Origin: Symmetrospora coprosmae
Lineage: Eukaryota; Basidiomycota; Cystobasidiomycetes; Symmetrosporaceae
NCBI GenBank assembly: GCA_008802785.1
Contig: VUYT01000013.1
Span: 1 to 64,000, forward strand
Direction of reading: 5' to 3'
Length of the DNA stretch: 64,000 bases
Part shown: positions 23,790 to 35,817 of the stretch, piece after piece
Layout of the letters: each line of letters starts with the position of its first letter
How positions within the stretch are numbered: position 1 is the stretch's first letter
The notes under the pieces: generated by a model
What the model was told of the DNA's origin: nothing
The model's input: only the letters and a program-made list of their open reading frames with translations
The model's database searches: none
Program-made: the position numbers and the translations under genes

Positions 23790-23871
23790 GATGTGACGGT
23801 CAAGAACCTGATGCCGCGGACAAGATGTCGAGTCGGGTCTGCTCCGCTCCGTTCCGTCAGTTCCATAAGAG
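23790..23871. promoter_or_regulatory. very short bidirectional promoter (82 bp)
   Basis: Only 82 bp separate the outward-facing ATG codons of the SET-MYND gene and the thioesterase gene. Both 5' UTRs and any core promoters must lie here or inside the coding regions. Confidence 0.5.
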
Positions 23872-25006
23872 ATGGTGTCTTCAATCCGAGGTTCGCGTGC
23901 GATTTTGCGCTGCTTGCACTGGCAGCAGCAGCAGTACGCGACTCGGCCAGCATCTCTGCCGTCTATTGCAAAGGCGCGCGGCTTCGCGACGTCGTCGGCA
24001 ACATGCACCCTCCAGCCTCCGAGCCGGCCAGTCGCTTCGGGCAACGCGCAGCAGACGCAGCCGCTGCAACAGCGCCGGCGTGTCTCGCTCGCCGCAGCGC
24101 TCGCCATAGGCGTTGCAGGCTACGGTCTTGCGCTGGCCTTCCCGCCTTCACTGTACCGCCTCCTCTTCCCTACACCCGTGGCGGGCGCTCCGAGCGCAGA
24201 GTCCGAGGAAGGACGCGCATACACTGCGCGGATAGAGGCGCAGCTGCAAAACCTCCCACTTGTCCAAGAGCTCCGTGCTCAGACGCTCGAAACGGCACCG
24301 CCCACAAGCCCAAATGCCACCAGCTTGTCGCAAGACCGGACGAGCAAGCCGAGGCGCTACAAGGAGACTCGGCCGTACTCCAGATTGAGTCTGGATAAGA
24401 AGAAGCACTCGCTCACGCAGTACTCGCTCCGAGGGCCGGGCATGTTTGCAGTCACGCCTCTAGTCTTCAGCTCGCTAGACGACAAGGAGTGCATTGGCAT
24501 TATGCACGTTGGTGCGGCGACATGTTCGTTATGTAAGGGTCGGGCAAAGCTGAATGTTTCCCTCCTTTCTAAAATGCCCGGTCCTCGACAGGCGAGAGCA
24601 TGTGCGGCCATAACGGCATTGTTCACGGCGGTCTTCTGGCGACCATCTTGGATGAAGCCATAGCAAGACCCGTGGGTTATCCATCTGCTAAGCCAAACCG
24701 CACGGCTTGCGCCCACGTTGATGTGTTACTGCTCCGATCCTCGGTGCTTGCTCTCGCTAGGCCTTCTACTCGCTCCCAAATCGCGTGGGAATGACGGCGT
24801 ACCTGAATGTGCGCTACAAGGTGCCGACAGAAGCAGACCAATTCCTCGTGGTGCGGACGCGCTGCACAGAAGTAAAAGGACGGAAAGCATGGGCGACTGG
24901 GACGATCGAGACACTCGATGGTAAAGTCCTGGTCGAGGCAGACGCGCTCTACGTAGAACCAAAGGTGAGGTACCGACCCATCGCCTCTGCTGGTTTCAGG
25001 ACATGA
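23872..25006 (+). CDS. hotdog-fold thioesterase, probably mitochondrial
   Basis: Member of the acyl-CoA thioesterase superfamily, similar in layout to yeast Fmp10-type proteins. The N-terminus is basic and lacks acidic residues (MVSSIRGSRAILRCLHWQQQ, KARGFATSSAT), typical of a mitochondrial presequence, and is followed by a transmembrane helix (VSLAAALAIGVAGYGLALAF). The catalytic part includes ECIGIMHVG, intron, GESMCGHNGIVHGGLLATIL then DEAIARPVG, with the conserved HGG and Asp/Glu of the hotdog active site. After a second intron come LPNRVGMTAYLNVRYKVPT, FLVVRTRCTEVKGRKAWATG and VLVEADALYVEPK. The second intron (weak GTTGAT donor) and the exact C-terminus are uncertain; a GTGAGG donor just after VEPK could give a slightly different end. 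Confidence 0.8.
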
Positions 25007-25272
25007 GCAGGACATTCTGCTGATGACGGTCTGGCATGCCTGTCCTTCCTCGCCGCAGCACGCGTGGATCCTGCAGACTTCTGCCGTGAAGGAAGCGATG
25101 GAGTAGCCTGCACGTCACAAAGCGCGCAAGGCGATCTATAGGCATTAGTGCACATGCATTCGAGGCGCTGTCAACGACGAGCACGTAGAGGATCAGAAGC
25201 ATAGCATTCTTGCAGAGATCAGATACATCGATACTACAGGGGACGCCTTCGCATGATGCCTGCAAGCATTGA

Positions 25273-28200
25273 CTACTGGCCCATCAACTGATCAAAGCTC
25301 GGACCCAGTACAGAGCGGAGGTCTAGCTCCATGTTCTTGTAATTCACGTTTCCTCCCATGGATGGCAGTTCAAAGCCCGGTTGCTCGAGCTCCCAAAGCA
25401 GGCCAGAGAAACTGGGTGTGAAGGCGCCGCCGAGATCATTCTCCCGCAGGAGAGCCGACATGGGCGCATTCTGGCCCGTAACGGCCTCGCTGCCAGTGCT
25501 GGGTGTTTGGCCAGAAGAGACCGAGGTGGCACTTGCAGAGCTCAACTTACCTGCCGCGATGCGAGCGTCCCATTCGCACATGTCAACGACAGAGCCATCG
25601 TCGGGCGGGCCGAGGAGCGACCCAGCTCCGTTTCGACGGGGATGGCAGGTCGAAGGGTCCGCTAGCAGTGAACGCAGAGAGTTCGCAATGACGCCCGCGA
25701 GGGGGCTGCGGTCCGCAAACTCCGTCAAGGCCGAGATGATGACGTTGATTTCCTGCATCAAACAGGCCGCGCCCGTCTCGTCTTCTGCCTCCTGCTTGAA
25801 GGCAAGGTCCCGAATGAGCGTTCCTGCGAACCGACAAGAGTGCATGGAATTTCAGCCGTCCGGACAGGACTGCGGAGGCTGACCCGGCTCCCAGAAGGCC
25901 ACTTACGTCCCGCCACAGCGTAGCAGAAGCAGATGAATGGCTGAAGCAGAGCGATATCCTTGTTCGTGTCCCACAGGAGGTATATGATGCCAAGAATGGC
26001 TCGAGCCGATGTCAGACACCTCTGCATCGACACGTCTTCGGCCCGAGTGCAGAAGGCCTCGTGCAGGAGGATGGTCGATGCGTGCGGAATGACGTGCGCG
26101 GAAATGAGGGTTATCTCTGTCCCATTGTTGTCCTTGCCGAGGATATTCTTGTATTCCTTCGGGAAGCTCATCCGAAAGGCGACGATAAGAGCGTCAAGGC
26201 GCTTGAATTCGGGGCTATAGATGTCCACATGAGTCAGCGGAAGATCGCTTCGCGCAAGCAAGCAGAGGCACTGCCAGCAGCGAAACGACTTACGAGCTAG
26301 CCACATCCGCAAGACTGGGCTTTCCGCCTCGATGCATGAAACGCGCAGTCCTCACAATGTCAGACCCGACAGGCCATGCTGCGCTGCGCAGGAAGGAGCA
26401 GACTCGTCCAAGGAGAACCACACTCTTGTACTGCAGGTTGGTCGCATCGACAAGGGGCAGTGAGTTGGATGTGAAGAAGGTTGCTGACGAGAGAGATAGC
26501 TGCTCCATCTCTTGCGGAGTAATCTGCTGCACGGGGCCTGGCTGGACTGTGGGCTTTGGCAGAAGTGTCGAGATCTCCTCCTCGGCGAGCGAGAGCGCCC
26601 ATCCTGTGCAAGCCGCTGCGATGCGGTCGCACATAAACGCATGCCAGAATACGTGGGCGCTGCATCGTGTACGCGCGTCAGCTGGCTCATTCGCGGTCAG
26701 AGGACGGCAAGGCACGCAGCTGCTCACTACTCTTGCTTCTCCTCCTCGGTCTGAGGTCCCCTCCCAGAGAACTTGTCAGGCTTCCGAAAGAATGCCTCAC
26801 TGGAAATGTTATCATAGATGCCGCTCGAGATGGCATCTATCAGTCCTTCGAGGTGGTTGAGGCCGAGAGGCGAGCAGATGCGCGTCGCGAGCCCGCACAT
26901 CAGCCAGACCTCGACGAAGCGCTAAAGCACAGGGTCCAAGTCGTCAAGGCGGGGCCAGCAATATGCCTGATTGCGAGGAAAAAGGGGCCTCACCGCGGCA
27001 GTATAACTGTAGAAGCAGCTCAAGATGATGGCTTGTGCGACGGAAAACAGCTTGTCCCCCCGAACCATAGCGCCGTCAATGTGCTGTCTCGCGCACGCCG
27101 CATGGTAGTCTGTCGGGCTCGGCTCGGAGCGCCAGTACAGCTCGCGGTCCAGGCCCAATGCTAGAAGATAGAAGGAGGAAAGAGCACGGCAGGGAACGGC
27201 GACATGTGTCAGCAACGCAAGGACAACATCGATCAACTGCCTTTGCGTACCGTCCTTTCCTGTGAACTTGGTCGCCACAGACAATACGGCATGAATCAGG
27301 GCCACGTGGGGAAAATCCCGGTGGTTGGGCGGGAGAGAGAGATTGGCCATGAATCTGGCCTTGTTGAGCAGCGGGTACGCTACGAAATTCTTGCTGAAGT
27401 AGACTTCGCAGAGCTTGAAGAGTAACCGTAGGGGCGGGAGGCCTGCCGGCCAGTTCGGCCAAAAGAGCGAAAAATAGCCAGGCGAGTCTGCTGTCTCTGC
27501 CGAGGGCGATGGGGGTTGCGAGGCCACATTTCGGGTGTCGAAAACCCCGCCCTGACTCCGCATATCCTGATGTCTGAATTGATCTCGGGGAATCTCGATT
27601 ACCGGCGATTCGTCCGGGGCCGCAGGAGCAGAGCTTGGCCGGCTTTGATGTCCCGTTGAAGATGCCGCTTGGTTGGCCTCCGTTGATGAGACATAGCCCG
27701 TCTCATTGATCTGTCTGATCGACGATCTGCTGTTTGTGTTGAGAGACAGCCCTGATCTGGGCATGTTGTTGGCAGCGAGGATGGCCTGCGCGGCCCCGTC
27801 CTGCTTGGACTGAATCACAGCCGGATGGTCGTCTGCGTTGCCAAAGATGGACCCTACAGTGATGCCGCCGGGCAGAGATGAGTCGCGGATGACGTGCTGG
27901 TGAGCACCCAACCCGGACTGACCCCCGCGCTGGTTGAGAGGCAAAGACTGGTCGCGCGCGCCGCTGAAACCGGCAGAGCCGGTTCTATCAAGGCTGTTCC
28001 CCGCTGCGCCGGCAAAGGAGGTGTAGGAATGGATCGAAGACTGGTTCACCTCCGGCAGTCGGTAATTCAGCGGCGGTGGTATGGTGCCAAAGAGGCTGGT
28101 CGGATCTGATTCCCTTCTGTAGGCATCGCTTCCTCCCAGGCCAGAGTCCGGGTTCTGCCCGTTTGAGCTGTAGAACTGTGATCCAGGTAGCCCTGAGGAC

Positions 28201-29021
28201 GCCTGGTTGTTCTTGCGGATCTGGTTCTCCAGAGCAGCAATCTGCCTCTCGAGCTCACCGACTCGGTCACCCTGTGCGGGCGAGCGCGACCTCGAGCGCG
28301 ACCTCGAGCGCGAGGAGGACGTAGGCGACCGCCTGTCGGTGGTGCGCTGCTTCTTCGCTGTCTGCTGTGGGCGGGCTGACGACGGTCCTCCCGGTCGGCT
28401 GCTCTTGGCCGCAGTTGGAGGCTCGGCGCTGCCTGTGCCGCTATCGGTCTCATTGTCATACTCGCACACGATGGCGCTCGCATCCTTGCCTTGTACGGTC
28501 GCGCTCTTGCAGCATGCACCACATCCTGGCTTGACGGCATCGCATCGGACCTGTTCGCGCATTCGCAAGTCCGCGAGGAGTAGGCAGGACAGATGAGAGG
28601 GATCCCGTCAGCAGGCGGTCTGGCGCTGCCTCAAGGTTGACAGACCAGCACGCACCTTTCTGCTCCTGCAGGTGCGGCAGGCCTGGTTCCTGGACAAGGT
28701 GGGCCCTTCCTTGCGCTTCTTGGATGTCGTGGCTACCGGGATGCCCTTGTTCACTGCTCCTCCGCTGTCCTGCCTGGCCTTTGCGATGTTTGCTGCGCTT
28801 ACGTGGCCGGGCATCGAGCTGGAGTCAGTAACGTCGAGTCCGTCCTGCCCGGATGTCTGCTGCTGCTGCTGCTGCTGCTGCTGGAAGAAGGCGGAGTACC
28901 CGTCAAGCCCGGTCGAGGCTTCCGATGTTGAGGGCTGAGTTGCAATAACGGGAGCGGGCTGAGGACCGGCTGGACTCCAGCGGTTGTGCACAGAGATGCC
29001 AGGTGTGCCAAAGTACTCCAT
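25273..29021 (-). CDS. Zn(II)2Cys6 transcription factor with fungal-specific TF domain
   Basis: Nuclear DNA-binding regulator. Start ATG 29021 (MEYFGTPGISVHNRWSP). A Q9 run follows near residue 47. The binuclear cluster is ACRTCRSRK, intron, VRCDAVKPGCGACCKS, with a final Cys (IVCEYD) after an unusually long spacer; the first intron splits the cluster. Next comes an RS-rich basic linker, RSRSRSRSRS, coded by a 12-bp repeat, and a predicted coiled coil (RVGELERQIAALENQIRKNN). The fungal-specific domain spans the rest: LFKLCEVYFSKNFVAYPLLN, RDFPHVALIHAVLSVATKF, ALSSFYLLALGLDRELYW, and after more introns LTHVDIYSPEFKRLDALIVA and CLTSARAILGIIYLLWDTNK. It ends GPSFDQLMGQ with TAG at 25273-25275. 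Target genes cannot be told from sequence; the next gene is UMP1 on the same strand. Confidence 0.88.
28282..28316. repeat. 12-bp tandem repeat coding an Arg-Ser run
   Basis: About 2.8 copies of a unit reading ctcgagcgcgac on the plus strand, translated on the minus strand as alternating Ser-Arg codons in the linker after the zinc cluster. Confidence 0.75.
28857..28885. repeat. CTG/CAG triplet repeat coding Gln9
   Basis: Perfect run of CTG on the plus strand, read on the minus strand as nine consecutive Gln in the N-terminus of the Zn2Cys6 factor. Confidence 0.85.
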
Positions 29022-29860
29022 TGCTGCCTGCTCCTGCCATATAGATCAGGCCGGGGATGGGGTCCCGATGCACGTGCGGTAGGGTTGAGTCAGCCTCCGA
29101 GTCCGGACTTCTTTGCCTGTTGCTCGGTGCTGCTATAGGGAGCAATAGCGACGATGTGTCACTCACGATTTGTTGTTGATCTGGGCGGGAGTCTCGTCGC
29201 GGAAGTGCCTCTGTTAGACCGCCGGAGCCGGGGCTGTTCGAGCTGTGAGAAGGGGGGTCTCTCAAGCCTGGGCCGTGTAGACCCGTCTTCTGCTTTCCCT
29301 ACGATCTGCTGCGATGCGAATAATTTCTCTTCTCTATGCTGCCGATGTGCTTGCGCGTCCTGCGTGGCCCCCGCGCCGATGCGATGATTGCTGTCACCGT
29401 CCGCCCGCCTGCCTTGCCTGGATGCTCGGCGATGGCGCTGGCTGCCTTTCGTGACCGAGCTCCAGCCGTCGCCGATGACCGAGGCAGCTCTGAAGTCAGA
29501 CACAGTCGTACTCGAGTAGTAGTACGATAGCACGACGCAGGCAGAGTGCTAGCGAGGCCAGACGCGTGAGCGACGCTGACTGATGGAGGGGCAACAGCAG
29601 TATGCGACTGTTGTAAAGTGGGCAGCCTACGGTGGTGTGAAGCAAAGAATGCCGTCAAAAGCGGGGGCCGATAGCCCCTCACGGGCAGCATCGACATTGT
29701 CAGCGTAAAGTGCCCTGCACACTCGGAAACGGCATTGCAGAGACGGAACTGCTACAACAGATGTTGCTTGAACGACGATGACCAGTAGTACCCCATGCTG
29801 CTACATGCTGGCCCCGCTCTTCAGGAGCGGGCACCCTTGGCTGTCTATGCGTGAACGCAT
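29022..29860. promoter_or_regulatory. upstream region of the Zn2Cys6 gene
   Basis: About 840 bp between the ATG of the transcription factor and the 3' end of UMP1, both on the minus strand. It must hold the promoter and 5' UTR of the factor and the UMP1 3' UTR. Open frames up to about 130 codons occur but look like chance. Confidence 0.4.
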
Positions 29861-30646
29861 CTACATCCGGAGCTTGCGTTCCATCTCTCGGTGGATGTCG
29901 AGCGGGAGCGGCTGCTCGTCTGTGTGCGGGTAGAGACGAAGAGTGTCTCGTCAGACGGTTGAGCGGCCCTCACAGATTTACACCTCAATCAAGAGCACCC
30001 ACCTCCGAGGAAGAGGTCCCTAGTCTCGAGCAGCTCGTCGTTCCCCGTGAGGATGTCGTGATGGAGGTTGTTCATGATGCCTCGTGCGGGCATGTGTGGT
30101 GACTGGATCGTGATGCAGCACAGAGCAAAGAGATGATCAGTCGGAATGACTGTACCGGTACCTGGCCATGTCGTCGGATCAGAGACGAGGTGGCCGCTCA
30201 CCTGGCCGACCAGACTCCGCTCCATCAGCTGCCGGACGGGCATGTGTACCCCATAGAGCTGCCGCTGCATTGTGAACTTGAGGTTGTCCTGCGTCTCCTT
30301 CCACTGTGCATGATCATAGCAGGGCAGGGGGAGCACCCGTCCGTCAGTCCACAGCCAGCTGCACGCGAAGGTGACGCAAGCTGGGGCGATGTCCACAGCC
30401 ACCACGGACCTGGGTCAGACGGTGCTCGAGCGGGTGCTGCGGCGCGACCTGCGCCGAGACAGAGTACGGCCCGTATGTCAGGGTGTCGTGCAGACCTTGC
30501 GCATTGAGCTTGCTCGTGTCCTGGACGTGGCTGATGCCTGCGCCTGACGATGTCGAGGCGGCTGTCGAGGGGACGAGGGCGAGGGACGCTTTGGACTGGA
30601 TGATGCGGGACTCAGCAGGTGCCTTCTTCAGATCAGACATTGCCAT
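29861..30646 (-). CDS. UMP1: proteasome maturation factor UMP1 / POMP
   Basis: Chaperone of 20S proteasome assembly, degraded as the first substrate. The start is taken as the ATG at 30646 (MAMSDLKKAPAESRIIQSKA); alternatives are 30640 and 30655. The family core follows in order: GLHDTLTYGPYSVSAQVAPQ and HPLEHRL, intron, TQDNLKFTMQRQLYGVHMPV then RQLMERSLV, intron, MPARGIMNNLHHDILTGNDE and LLETRDLFLGG, intron, and a short last exon PLPLDIHREMERKLRM with TAG at 29861-29863. The NND/GNDE stretch and the terminal MERKL match fungal UMP1. It is divergent from LYS2 with about 310 bp between start codons. Confidence 0.88.
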
Positions 30647-30655
30647 GCTCACCAT

Positions 30656-30958
30656 TGCTGCTGCTGCTGCTTGTACTGGTGTTGTGCTGATGTCCGGAGC
30701 TGAAGAGGCGGCGAGTACTGCAAGTGCTGCTGGCCGCTGCCGTTCCCCTGGCTCGACCTCCTCCGTCACACCCGTCCCCGTCCGCGTCTTCGCCGCTCTC
30801 CTCCTCCTTCTTTTTCCCCCTCTGCACAACTCAACGCAGCTGCTTCCAAGTACAGGATTGCGTAGAGCACTCCATCAGCCCCTCGCTGCCTCGCATATAC
30901 GAGCTCAGGGCTGCACCTGGCAACGCCGGTACCGCATCAGACAACTTTGGCGCCCAGC
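30656..30958. promoter_or_regulatory. divergent promoter, UMP1 / LYS2
   Basis: About 300 bp between outward-facing start codons. It contains a C/T-rich stretch near 30780-30830 (ctcctcctt, cccctctg) of the kind common in fungal core promoters. Confidence 0.5.
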
Positions 30959-33900
30959 ATGGCCAGCTCGCTCGAGACAAAGCTGGCCAGGTGGAAGTCG
31001 CGCCTCAGCGATCTCCCCTCGCTCGCCCTGCCTACAGACTACCCACGCCCAAGCGACGCATACAAGACGGTCGAGGCAACGCAGTCGGCCGCTCTGCCGG
31101 ACCGCCTCTCGCTCGCCCTCGCCCGCTTGGCCCTGTACGATGACTCGGAGGACGGGAGCGGGGAGGATGCCAGCGGCGCGGGAGAGCCTCTCGAACCAGC
31201 AACGTACTTTCACCTCCTCCTCTCGGCATTTGTCGTCCTCCTCCACCGATTCTCGGGCGACTCTGACCTGCTCGTCGCGACCTCGGCGCTCAGCTCGACC
31301 GCAGGCGAACCCCTGCTCCTCCGCATAAAGGTCAACCCAAGCGACTCGTTCTGGGAGCTCGTCCGGAGGATTCAGTTCCTCGAGAAGGAGGCAGAGGAGG
31401 ACACGGTGCCCTACGAGGACCTCGTGCGCAGCTTGGGAAGGGAAGAAGGGACAGGCCCGCTGTTCCGCGTCCGGATATTCGACGACAACGACCGCGACAG
31501 GACAGAGAGGAGCTTCATGGAGCAGACGAGCAGCACGTCTGACATGACGCTGTACATTGTCACCGGCGACGCGCGCACCTCGGCACCCGCAACGCCCACA
31601 GCGCCCGTTGCGCACTCGCGCTCGAGCCTGGCACCCCACCTCTCGCTCCGGCTGCACTACAACTCGCTCCTCTTCTCCCACGCGCGCATCACACAGGTCC
31701 TGGAACAACTCATACTCATCCTCTCGACCGTAGCGAGCAAGCCTCTGTCGCCTATCGGCAGCATCAGCCTCATCACGGCCACGCAGCGCGCAGTCCTCCC
31801 CGACCCGAGAGCAGACCTCGAGTTCAACGGTTTCCGCGGGGCCATCACCGACATCTTCTCGAGGAACGCACAGGCCCACCCAGACAGGACCTGCATCGTC
31901 GAGAGCATCGACGAGACGCGCCGGAGGACGTTCACCTACAGGCAGATTGAGCAGGCGAGCAATCAGCTTGCACATGCTTTGCTCGACAAGGGTGTGGAAC
32001 GGGAGGATGTCATTACCGTCTACTCGACTAGGAACGTCGATCTCGTCATCGCAGTTCTAGGTATACAGAAAGCAGGAGCCACCTTCAGCGTCATTGGTGA
32101 GTGGAACGTCGCATGACAGCACTTTTGCGCCGCATAGGCGGGCCTGACTGACACTGACTTGTGTCCCGCTCAGACCCGGCGTACCCTCCCGCTCGGCAGC
32201 AGATCTACCTTCAGGTCGCGCAGCCGCGCGCTCTGGTCATTCTGGCTCGAGCAGGCTCTCTGCTCCCAGCCGTCCGGCAGTATGTCTCGAACGAACTGTC
32301 CATCAAGGTCGAGATTCCCGCCCTTCAGCTGCTCGACGACGGGACGCTTGTCGGATCATCCGCGGACGCATCGTCCGAAGACATGCTGGCTCCTTATCTG
32401 GCCAAGAGGGACACGCCGACTGGCGTCGTGCTCGGACCGGATTCTGTTGGCACGCTGTCCTTCACGTCCGGTTCTACCGGCATTCCAAAGGGAGTACGGG
32501 GGCGCCACTTCTCCCTCACCCACTTCTTCCCCTGGATGAGTCAACGCTTCGAGATGACGGAGAAGGAGAGGTTCACCATGCTCTCCGGTATTGCGCATGA
32601 TCCCATTCAGCGCGACATCTTCACTCCGCTCTTCCTTGGTGCACAGCTGCACATACCGACTGCAGACGACATCGCAACGCCCGGCCGGCTAGCCGAGTGG
32701 ATTGCCGACTCGGAAATCACAGTCACCCACCTGACTCCGGCTATGGGTCAGCTCCTCTCTGCTAACGCCACGCGGCAGATCCCCACGCTCCGCAACGCCT
32801 TCTTTGTGGGTGACATCCTCACCAAGCGGGACTGCTCTCGCCTGCAAGCGCTGGCTGGCAACGTGCGCATCATCAACATGTTTGGGACCACGGAAACGCA
32901 GCGGGCCGTCTCGTACTTCCCCATCCCGTCCATTAACTCGGATCCGACCTTCCTGGCGACGCGAAAGGATATCATGCCCGCAGGACAGGGCATGATCAAT
33001 GTCCAGCTCATCGTAGTGAATCGCTTCGACAGAAATGCTGTCTGCGGTGTGGGAGAGATGGGCGAGATCTACGTGCGCTCCGGCGGTCTCGCCGAAGGGT
33101 ACCTGCAGCTGCCTGATGCGACTGCCGAGAAGTTCCTGCCAAACTGGTTTACGGCAGATGTCCAGTGGCAAGACACCATCAACGAGCGGAACGGCCCCGA
33201 AGCCAAGCACTGGAAGGGCGTGCGAGACCGCATGTACCGCTCCGGCGATCTCGGTCGGTACAACCCGGACGGCGTGGTCGAGTGCACGGGCCGCGCAGAT
33301 GACCAGATCAAGATTCGCGGGTTCAGGATTGAGCTCGGCGAGATCGACACGCATCTGTCACGGCACCCGCTAGTCCGGGAGAACGTCACGCTCGTGCGAA
33401 GGGACAAGGATGAGGAGAAGGTGCTCGTCAGCTACTTTGTTCCGCTCGAGGGGAGCGAGCTAGACCAGCTCATTAGCGAGGACGAGGCGAATGATGGCTC
33501 GGAAGTAAAGGGCAAAACGGAGGAGGCCATTCGCGGTATGAAGCGCTACAGGAAGCTTATCAAGGCGATTAGAGAGTACCTGAAGACCAAGCTGCCGAGC
33601 TACAGCATCCCGACGTGTTAGTGCCTCTCTCCGTGAGCGAGATCTGGCAGCTGTGACTGACGCATCCGCCACTATCTCTTTGTTCAGTATTCGTGCCTCT
33701 GCGCAAGATGCCGCTCAATCCCAACGGCAAGATCGACAAGCCGGCGCTGCCTTTCCCAGACACGGTGCAAGCTGCCGTTGCCGCTGCGTCTGCGGCTTCG
33801 TCCAGTAAGACGAGATCCAAGGGATTGTCCTCCAGGGAACAGACTCCGACTGAGCGAACGATTGCGGAGATCTGGGCTCGCTTGCTTCCAACGCCGCCCA

Positions 33901-35492
33901 GCCCCATGCCACTTGACGAGTCTTTCTTCGACCTGGGCGGCCATTCCATCCTAGCCACACGCCTGATTTTCGAGATTCGCAAGGTCCTCGTAACGGCAGC
34001 ACCCCTCAATCTCATCTTTGCGCAGCCCACTATCGCGGGTCTCGCTAAGGCTGTCGATGAGCTTGCAGGCAGTGACTTTGGGCTTGCAGGAGGCGCATCC
34101 GGCAAGACGGTCCCTTCGACAAATGGAAGCCTCGTACCACCCGGATCGGAGGGCGACGTCGGCCCAGCAATACCAGCGAATGATGCGGCGAACGACTACG
34201 CTGGAGACTCCAAGCGTCTCATTGCAAGTCTGCCCGCTACCTTCTCGTCTCCTGCTCCAGTCAGCGGTCCCAGCACCGTCTTCCTGACCGGCGCGACTGG
34301 CTTCCTTGGGGCCTTCATCCTGCGCGACCTCCTGGCGCGAGCAGCTCAGGTCAGCAAGGTCATCTGCCATGTTCGCGCCAAGAGCGTCGATGTGGCTCTT
34401 GCGCGCTTGAGAGACGGCTGCGAAGCCCGAGGGGTCTGGTCAAATGACTGGGTTACCAGCGGACGCCTCGAGGTCGTGCTTGGAGACTTGGCAATGAACC
34501 GGCTGGGAATGGAGGACGCAGACTGGGAACGTGTCGGGCGCGAGGCTCATGCCATCCTGCACAACGGCGCCGTAGTGCACTGGGTCTATCCATATAGCAA
34601 GCTCAAGTCTGCCAACGTCACGGCTACGCTCGACGTCATGGCGCTCTCGCAACTGCATCAAGCCAAGGCAATTACCTTTATCTCGACGACAGCCGTTTTC
34701 GAGACACCAAACCACTATATCAACCTATCCGAGGCCATGCTTGCCAAGGGCGGGCGGGGTGTGCCAGAGACGGACGATCTGGAAGCATCCTCTTCCGGCA
34801 TCGGGACAGGATATGGCCAGTCTAAATGGGTCGCCGAGCGCATCCTGATGGAAGCCGGCAGGAGAGGTTTGCGGACCAGCATCGTCCGACCGTCCTACAT
34901 TGTCGGCGATTCTACCTCAGCTGTCACCAATACAGACGACTTTGTTTGGCGACTGGTCAAGGGGTGCATTCAGCTCGGCCTCACTCCCGACATTCACAAC
35001 ACTATCAACCTCAGTCCCGTCGACCACGTCGCGCGGATATCGTCACTATCCCTGCTTCGCTCGGATGCCGACAACCTGAAGGTATTCCAGGTCACTGCCC
35101 GCCCCAATGTCCGCTTCAACGACATTCTGGCAGCTCTGCCCAAGTACGGCTACGAGGTACAACAGGCGGAGTATCTGATCTGGCGTACAAAGCTCGAACA
35201 GCACGTCATGAGCGTAGGCGACAATGCCCTCTTCCCCTTACTCCACTTTGTGCTGGACGATCTGCCAACATCGACCAAGTCGCCTGAACTGGATGATAGT
35301 AATACTGTCGCTCTCCTGCAAGCTGCACAGGAGAGGGACAGGGTGCCAGTAGACAACGCACTCATGGGCAAGTACCTTTCCTGGCTCGTGGCAGCCGACT
35401 TTTTGGCGGCACCAACACGGAGCGACGCAACGCCTCTACCAGGAGTCGAGGGCAGCGCTGCCGTTCGCGCAATTGGCAGAAGTGGCGGGTAG
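30959..35492 (+). CDS. LYS2: L-2-aminoadipate reductase, large subunit (Lys2)
   Basis: Adenylates alpha-aminoadipate, holds it on a phosphopantetheine arm and reduces it with NADPH to the semialdehyde in fungal lysine synthesis. Exons 30959-32096, 32174-33616 and 33688-35492 join in phase to 1461 aa, slightly over the usual 1400. Domains in order: condensation-like N-terminus; adenylation domain with [42 protein letters not shown] and the [10 protein letters not shown] end; carrier protein with [14 protein letters not shown], where the Ser takes the phosphopantetheine; and a short-chain reductase domain with [19 protein letters not shown] (NADP-binding) and [15 protein letters not shown], holding the Tyr and Lys of the active site. 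All key motifs are intact. A Lys5-type transferase is needed for activation and is not in the window. Confidence 0.97.
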
Positions 35493-35817
35493 GCGTGTAG
35501 AGAGGGTGAATGCAATATCAGGACGCTCTGCTCATGGGGTGTTCCCTTGCAACTACTCACGAGCCGCTGAACCGGGCGCTGTACTCACGGCTCGTTCCCC
35601 ATGGTCGTGCCTTTTCCGCCGGCATCGACCAAGGTGCTCGGCGCCTGACCGGTCACCTACAAGCGTTTCTGTCCCCTTTGTACTGCTGTGATGTCGGCAG
35701 TACTGCCTGACGGAGATGCATATCGCTATGTAGGTCAACGGGTGCCGCACGCTGCGCTCTGCTCCGCATACTCTCACACCTGTCCTGTCTGATTCGTCAA
35801 ACTGAACATTCCACAGC
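35493..35817. promoter_or_regulatory. upstream region of the DUF1996 gene
   Basis: About 325 bp between the LYS2 stop and the first recognisable exon of the DUF1996 gene. The first exon with the signal peptide is expected here or just after, but I could not identify it. Confidence 0.4.

Noticed and set aside
29159-29533. Minus-strand frame of about 125 codons upstream of the Zn2Cys6 gene.
   Set aside because: No recognisable protein features; overlapping frames on both strands are equally open, as expected in GC-rich DNA.
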